Assembly (NCBI GenBank): GCA_964487565.1
Contig: CAZARN010000007.1
Span: 74,510 to 138,509 of the forward strand
Reading direction: 5' to 3'
DNA: 64,000 nt
Source: Phil1 sp964487565
GTDB taxonomy: Bacteria; Bacillota; Clostridia; Christensenellales; CAG-138
Position numbers and translations under genes: made by a program. Positions within the stretch are counted from its first letter, which is position 1, and each line of letters begins with the position of its first letter. Below, in pieces: positions 60,378 through 64,000 of this stretch. Below the pieces are notes generated by a model, which was given only the letters and a program-made list of their open reading frames with translations, made no database searches and was not told the origin of the DNA.

Positions 60378-62776
60378 AGGACGACGGGAGCGAAAGCGCC
60401 GAGCGAAAGTATCACCGATTTTCGGAAACAACCGATCTAGAAGTGATTGAGTTTGATGGCGAGGGCCTCATCTCTGCCGAGTTTGCAGAGAAGCTCGATA
60501 CCGCCTACTGCTACAAGCACATCCACCACTCGTTTCAGATCCGCATGCCTTATATTAAGGGCGTCGTACATGAGGTGGATTTCAAGTCGCTTTTTAATGA
60601 AGTTGAAGTGCCGTACATTATTGATCTCTGGGGCCAAAAACACCCTGTCCATGAAATTGACCTGATTCTAACGAAAACTATGTTCAAGGGCTTTGATTGG
60701 ATGACGGACAACGGGCTGTCATTTGAGGAATATATTGACCGATGCAGGCGTTACCGCCATGCACTTTATATTTCCGGCGTTGGTAAGGCTGAGCGGCAGG
60801 AATACACGGAACTTAACTATCAGTTTTTAACGACTGCTGCATTGAAATCCGACGAATTCCGCCCGGTGGATTTACCGCTTGGCTGGACGCAAAGCCCGGA
60901 CACAGATAAGCGCCATTGGATCACCAAAGCAACCGAAACGGCCTATTATAATCTCACTGCCGATGTGGAAAATCAGATACAATACTTCGCCGAAAAAGCG
61001 GAGAGTGAAGACGCGACTGCACGGGACGTCGCTCATGCACGAATACTTGGAAAGAATCCGTTGTTCATTGCAGAGCCGATATTTAGGGATGAACTCAAGG
61101 GTAAAGCGCAGACAGTTTTGCGGCAGTATTCTTTGGGGCGGCTGCTTGTTTCGGGCGATAACCGTTATTTATCCGGTGATCTGATGCGGTTTCTGGAAAT
61201 GCTCGTTCACACAGTTGCCGATGAGGATTATACGTATATGGGCACGGTAATCATTTTGGAGCGGGAATGCTATCACAGTACGACTGCTTATGCGCCACGC
61301 GCCGCATACAAACAAAATGACCGTTATACGCTGCTTAGAAATCCGCACATTGCCCGCAATGAGGAAGCCGCCGTTCTACCGCCGGATTTCATCGGTCCGC
61401 TCCGTCAAAAATACCTGTCCCACTTGAACTATGTCATTATGGTGGATTCTCGCACGTTGATTCCCGAGCGTTTGGGCGGCGCTGACTTCGACGGTGATAT
61501 GATTAAAACTATTTCCGATCCGCTTCTGAACGCCTGCGTTGCGAGGAACTATCGGGAAAACGATTATTACGAATACAGCTATCGCAACGGAATCCCGCTT
61601 CTGAAAATCCCGTCCGCAACGCCGCTCATGCGGGATGCGAACGATTGGCAGGCGCGATTTGAAACCATCCGCAGCACGTTTTCTGCACGGATCGGGCAAA
61701 TCTGCAACGCGGCTTTTGACCGTAGTGTTGTCGGTTACGATGAAAACACCTCTTTTGAGGAACAGCAGAGCCTGCGTGAGGATACAGAAATGCTCGAAAT
61801 ATTGACGGGATTGGAAATAGATTCTGTCAAGAGCGGAGTTAAGCCCGACTTATCCGATTATCTAAACTACAAGCCGGTCAGACGCAGTATCTTTCTCAAA
61901 TACAAGTCCATTGTCGGAGAGAATGAAAACCGCGAATGGTACGAACCGACAAAAAAAGAACGCTTGGATAAATTTTTTGCTTCTGTTGACTGGGGCACGG
62001 TGAGTTCCAATGTGGAAAAGTTGCCGTACTATGCGCGCATGTTGGAGAAGAACACGCCAAAAGTCATCTCGAAACCGGCAAAGGATTCGGAGCTTTTCGT
62101 GTTTGCATTAAAACCCGGTTGGCAGAATGCGCTGTCACAGGATAGCATTGAGTATATGAAAATATTGATAGAGGAATATGAAGAGGCGTTGAAGCGCGTG
62201 CGTATCAGCCGAATTGAGCACAGGAGCATGACCCGCCGCAGTGATATTGAGCGTATTCTGTACGCACGCGGACAAGAGGAAGACTTTACAGTGGATGAAC
62301 TTTATGGGCTGCTTGGTGGTTTCCCACAAGAACATATATCGAACTATCGACGTGAGCTGACCCGCCAAAAGTGGCATCTGATGGCTCTGAAACAGCGCGA
62401 GGATTTTCTGCTTGGCGTTTTGCCCTATAACACTGATCCGAAATATGCAGAGTTGTTTACTGATTTCCGTTTTGGAGGTTGTCGCGTACTCGGCAATATT
62501 CTTTGTGACATTGACGATATGTATTGTGCCGAGGAATCACGTTCACACGCGCTTCACCGTCCAAACGACAGCGCGCGGCTCAGAAACTTGATGGCATTGT
62601 ATGAAAGCAGCGGAAATAATTTCAAAGAAATGCATGCTAAGCGATGCAGACAGTATATCAATTTAGATATTAAGCCTGACGAAGCGCTCAAGTGCGCCAT
62701 AGCGCTCGGTAAAAGAAACTTTGCATTTCATGTTTTGCTCGACCGCATTGAACCGAACGCAGTGAAGGGACGGTGA
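60374..62776 (+). CDS. Two-barrel RNA polymerase of the QDE-1/YonO type
   Basis: The 800-residue protein shows the conserved blocks of QDE-1-like polymerases. FDGEGLIS (27-34) and FQIRMPYIKGVV (54-65) match the first double-psi barrel region (DGxGxIS and FQIRxxGxKGVV in eukaryotic RdRPs). SGDNRYLSGDL (260-270) and RNPHIARNEEAAV (322-334) follow. The second barrel carries the catalytic GGADFDGD (Asp371, Asp373, Asp375). YonO of phage SPbeta and crAss-like phage polymerases of this family are DNA-dependent RNA polymerases. The template here is unknown. GTG 60374 and the GTG of the next gene both sit in GTGA overlaps. Confidence 0.8.
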   Translation: MKDDGSESAERKYHRFSETTDLEVIEFDGEGLISAEFAEKLDTAYCYKHIHHSFQIRMPYIKGVVHEVDFKSLFNEVEVPYIIDLWGQKHPVHEIDLILTKTMFKGFDWMTDNGLSFEEYIDRCRRYRHALYISGVGKAERQEYTELNYQFLTTAALKSDEFRPVDLPLGWTQSPDTDKRHWITKATETAYYNLTADVENQIQYFAEKAESEDATARDVAHARILGKNPLFIAEPIFRDELKGKAQTVLRQYSLGRLLVSGDNRYLSGDLMRFLEMLVHTVADEDYTYMGTVIILERECYHSTTAYAPRAAYKQNDRYTLLRNPHIARNEEAAVLPPDFIGPLRQKYLSHLNYVIMVDSRTLIPERLGGADFDGDMIKTISDPLLNACVARNYRENDYYEYSYRNGIPLLKIPSATPLMRDANDWQARFETIRSTFSARIGQICNAAFDRSVVGYDENTSFEEQQSLREDTEMLEILTGLEIDSVKSGVKPDLSDYLNYKPVRRSIFLKYKSIVGENENREWYEPTKKERLDKFFASVDWGTVSSNVEKLPYYARMLEKNTPKVISKPAKDSELFVFALKPGWQNALSQDSIEYMKILIEEYEEALKRVRISRIEHRSMTRRSDIERILYARGQEEDFTVDELYGLLGGFPQEHISNYRRELTRQKWHLMALKQREDFLLGVLPYNTDPKYAELFTDFRFGGCRVLGNILCDIDDMYCAEESRSHALHRPNDSARLRNLMALYESSGNNFKEMHAKRCRQYINLDIKPDEALKCAIALGKRNFAFHVLLDRIEPNAVKGR

Positions 62777-63393
62777 GCGATATGCTGAATGAAATAGAAG
62801 AATTTGAAGCATATACAGGCATAATTGATTACCGCGCCGAAAATAAATATGACAACACCTATCTTGGCCGGTTTACCTATGACATGCTGATGAAGTTCGA
62901 GGGCCTGTCCCGCGTGTTGGCGATTATTGCCCGCAGATATATGTGGAACGATTGCGATAGAGAACCACATATCGATGCAGCGAGGAACGCTCTTTGCGCT
63001 TGGTGCAGCATTCCAGACACCCCAAAGACCCCTCCGAAGAAGGGCGGGCAAAGCGAGACGAATTACAGATCGTTACATAGCGACTTCCCCGAACTCGTGG
63101 ATGAAAACGGCGGCGGATGGTTTTACCGCCATGTACATTCAATCGTTGGATACGTTCAAAGGAATCCAAACATAGTAATGAAGTCCGCTGTACAGAACTG
63201 CGAAACGCTGGAAAAGGGGTTTGACACTGCGTGGCGCAAAAAGGTGATGCAGTTTCAAGTGCCGCTATTCTCGGCGGGCACCAAGGGTGCATGGGTATTG
63301 CGGTTTGATGATATTCTGTCGGATGCATTGGAGCTGGGCAGACTACATAACAACGATATTGAGTTGCTGTCTGCGCAAATGCAAGCCTTATAA
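62773..63393 (+). CDS. Unknown 206-residue protein coupled to the RNA polymerase
   Basis: The soluble protein has no signal peptide or membrane helix. It is rich in acidic residues at the start (LNEIEEFEAYTG), has a Cys-containing stretch (NALCAWCSIPD), a Gly/Trp segment (ENGGGWFYRHVHSIVGY) and a helical end. No family was recognised. GTG 62773 overlaps the polymerase stop (GTGA), so the products are made together and may act together. ATG 62782 is an alternative. It ends exactly where homology to a phage tail gene begins. Confidence 0.65.
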   Translation: MSDMLNEIEEFEAYTGIIDYRAENKYDNTYLGRFTYDMLMKFEGLSRVLAIIARRYMWNDCDREPHIDAARNALCAWCSIPDTPKTPPKKGGQSETNYRSLHSDFPELVDENGGGWFYRHVHSIVGYVQRNPNIVMKSAVQNCETLEKGFDTAWRKKVMQFQVPLFSAGTKGAWVLRFDDILSDALELGRLHNNDIELLSAQMQAL

Positions 63394-63858
63394 TCTGGGC
63401 GAAAAGCTCATGAAGTCAGAGAACTTCGAGATGGCGCTCGACGAGGTGGTGTGGCTCATTACTCTGCTCGCCAACCAGTCGGTGCTGGTACACAACCTTC
63501 AGAATCCCGCCAAGAAAAGGGATCTGCTCACAGAGGATGCGGTCGAACTGCTCACTTCGCCGCTTGAACTCTCCGATTATAAAAACTGCATTATGGAAGC
63601 AATGTTCAAGGGAACAAAGCGCAATATAGAAAGCGAGGACGAGTCCTCAAAAAACGCACAGGTCGGGTAAGCGACGAGGAGTTGTTTGCCCGGCTGATTT
63701 TTTACGGCGTGACTCTGCTGCACCGGTCCGAGCGGGAGGTCTGGCTTATGCCGCTGGGTCATCTGCTCGACCAGTGGGAGATATATAAGCAGTTTAACAG
63801 TTTGGCAAAACCGAAGCGTGAGCATTACATCGATGAAATCATACCAAGCGGTATTTAA
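63394..63858 (+). CDS. Phage tail assembly chaperone G/GT, apparently truncated at its N-terminus, with -1 frameshift
   Basis: The first reading (from about 63394, only ATG 63410 available, stop 63670) gives NLGEKLMKSENFEMALDEVV to AQVG, the helical C-terminal part of siphovirus gpG-like chaperones. The usual N-terminal 25-40 residues and a ribosome site are missing. A shift of -1 at A AAA AAC (63649-63655) continues the protein to 63858 through LMPLGHLLDQWEIYKQFN and ends IIPSGI, the T part. The next gene is the tape measure protein, the classical order. The product would be gpGT. Confidence 0.75.
63649..63655 (+). other. Programmed -1 ribosomal frameshift site
   Basis: The heptamer A AAA AAC lies in the correct phase (TCA AAA AAC) 13 nt before the zero-frame stop at 63668-63670. 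The -1 frame is open for a further 67 codons or so. This is the ideal X XXY YYZ form used in phage tail chaperone genes. Confidence 0.85.
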
Positions 63859-63872
63859 GGAGGTGGTGAGAT

Positions 63873-64000
63873 ATGGCGGATAATTTTGGCTTAAAAATCG
63901 GCGTCGAGGGTGAAAAAGAGTTCAAGAAAGCCCTTTCTGACATCAACCAGTCGTTCAAGGTACTCGGTTCGGAAATGAAGCTGGTCGAGTCCGAGTTCGG
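63873..64000 (+). CDS. Phage tail tape measure protein, N-terminus (partial)
   Basis: The first 42 codons are in the window: MADNFGLKIGVEGEKEFKKA followed by LSDINQSFKVLGSEMKLV, the usual N-terminus of tape measure proteins in Firmicute siphoviruses. AAGGAGGTGGTGAG precedes ATG 63873. The gene runs out of the window. Confidence 0.9.
   Translation, partial: MADNFGLKIGVEGEKEFKKALSDINQSFKVLGSEMKLVESEF

Noticed and set aside
1..64000. CRISPR array
   Set aside because: No regularly spaced direct repeats and no cas genes were seen.

Overview
The window looks like a chromosomal segment of a GC-rich, anaerobic, endospore-forming member of the Clostridia. The basis is a complete spoIIAA-spoIIAB-sigF operon, yunB, a SpoIID/LytB protein, the Firmicute order recJ-apt-relA-dtd-MBL-hemZ, and a glutamate-fermentation gene set. 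No 16S rRNA gene is present, so a family-level placement (a Christensenellales-like relative, for example) is only inference.

Layout. 1-3267: sporulation sigma-F operon, then two genes on the minus strand (a secreted peptidoglycan-binding protein and yunB). 3388-8023: bifunctional penicillin-binding protein, a uracil-DNA glycosylase-like protein and a secreted SH3/peptidoglycan-binding protein in one translationally coupled run. 8040-15740: the conserved minus-strand block recJ, apt, relA, dtd, MBL hydrolase, hemZ. 15808-21635: small membrane protein, yajC, an Eis-like acetyltransferase, a DUF2156 protein and a SpoIID protein with seven SH3 repeats. 21836-25770: a heterodimeric ABC exporter preceded by a short leader ORF and an apparent attenuator. 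25790-34584: housekeeping genes (M42 peptidase, L-cysteine desulfidase family, trxB, a permease, a short aspartokinase), a tRNA-Leu and a less GC-rich acetyltransferase.

34632-45475 is a metabolic block that reads as a full methylaspartate route of glutamate fermentation. Glutamate mutase (glmS, glmL, glmE) and methylaspartate ammonia-lyase (mal) make mesaconate. A class I fumarase-type alpha/beta pair would hydrate it to citramalate. A citrate-lyase-type complex (citD, citE, citF, with the activating ligase citC) would cleave citramalate to acetate and pyruvate. Assigning the fumarase and citrate lyase homologues to mesaconate and citramalate is inferred from context. An opp-type peptide importer (48979-54637) follows and could supply amino acids.

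45534-59535 holds a GH25-fold LysM protein lacking its usual catalytic Glu, a KdpDE-like two-component pair without kdpFABC, the opp genes, DNA damage functions (Y-family polymerase, YolD-like protein, rarA) and a small XRE/membrane-protein operon with palindromes at its promoter.

59541-64000 is a mosaic of mobile DNA, visibly less GC-rich. It carries a truncated MFS transporter, a truncated unknown gene coupled to an 800-residue two-barrel RNA polymerase of the QDE-1/YonO type (motif DFDGD), an unknown 206-residue partner, an apparently N-terminally truncated phage tail chaperone with a canonical -1 slippery heptamer, and the start of a tape measure protein. This polymerase operon is the most unusual content of the window.
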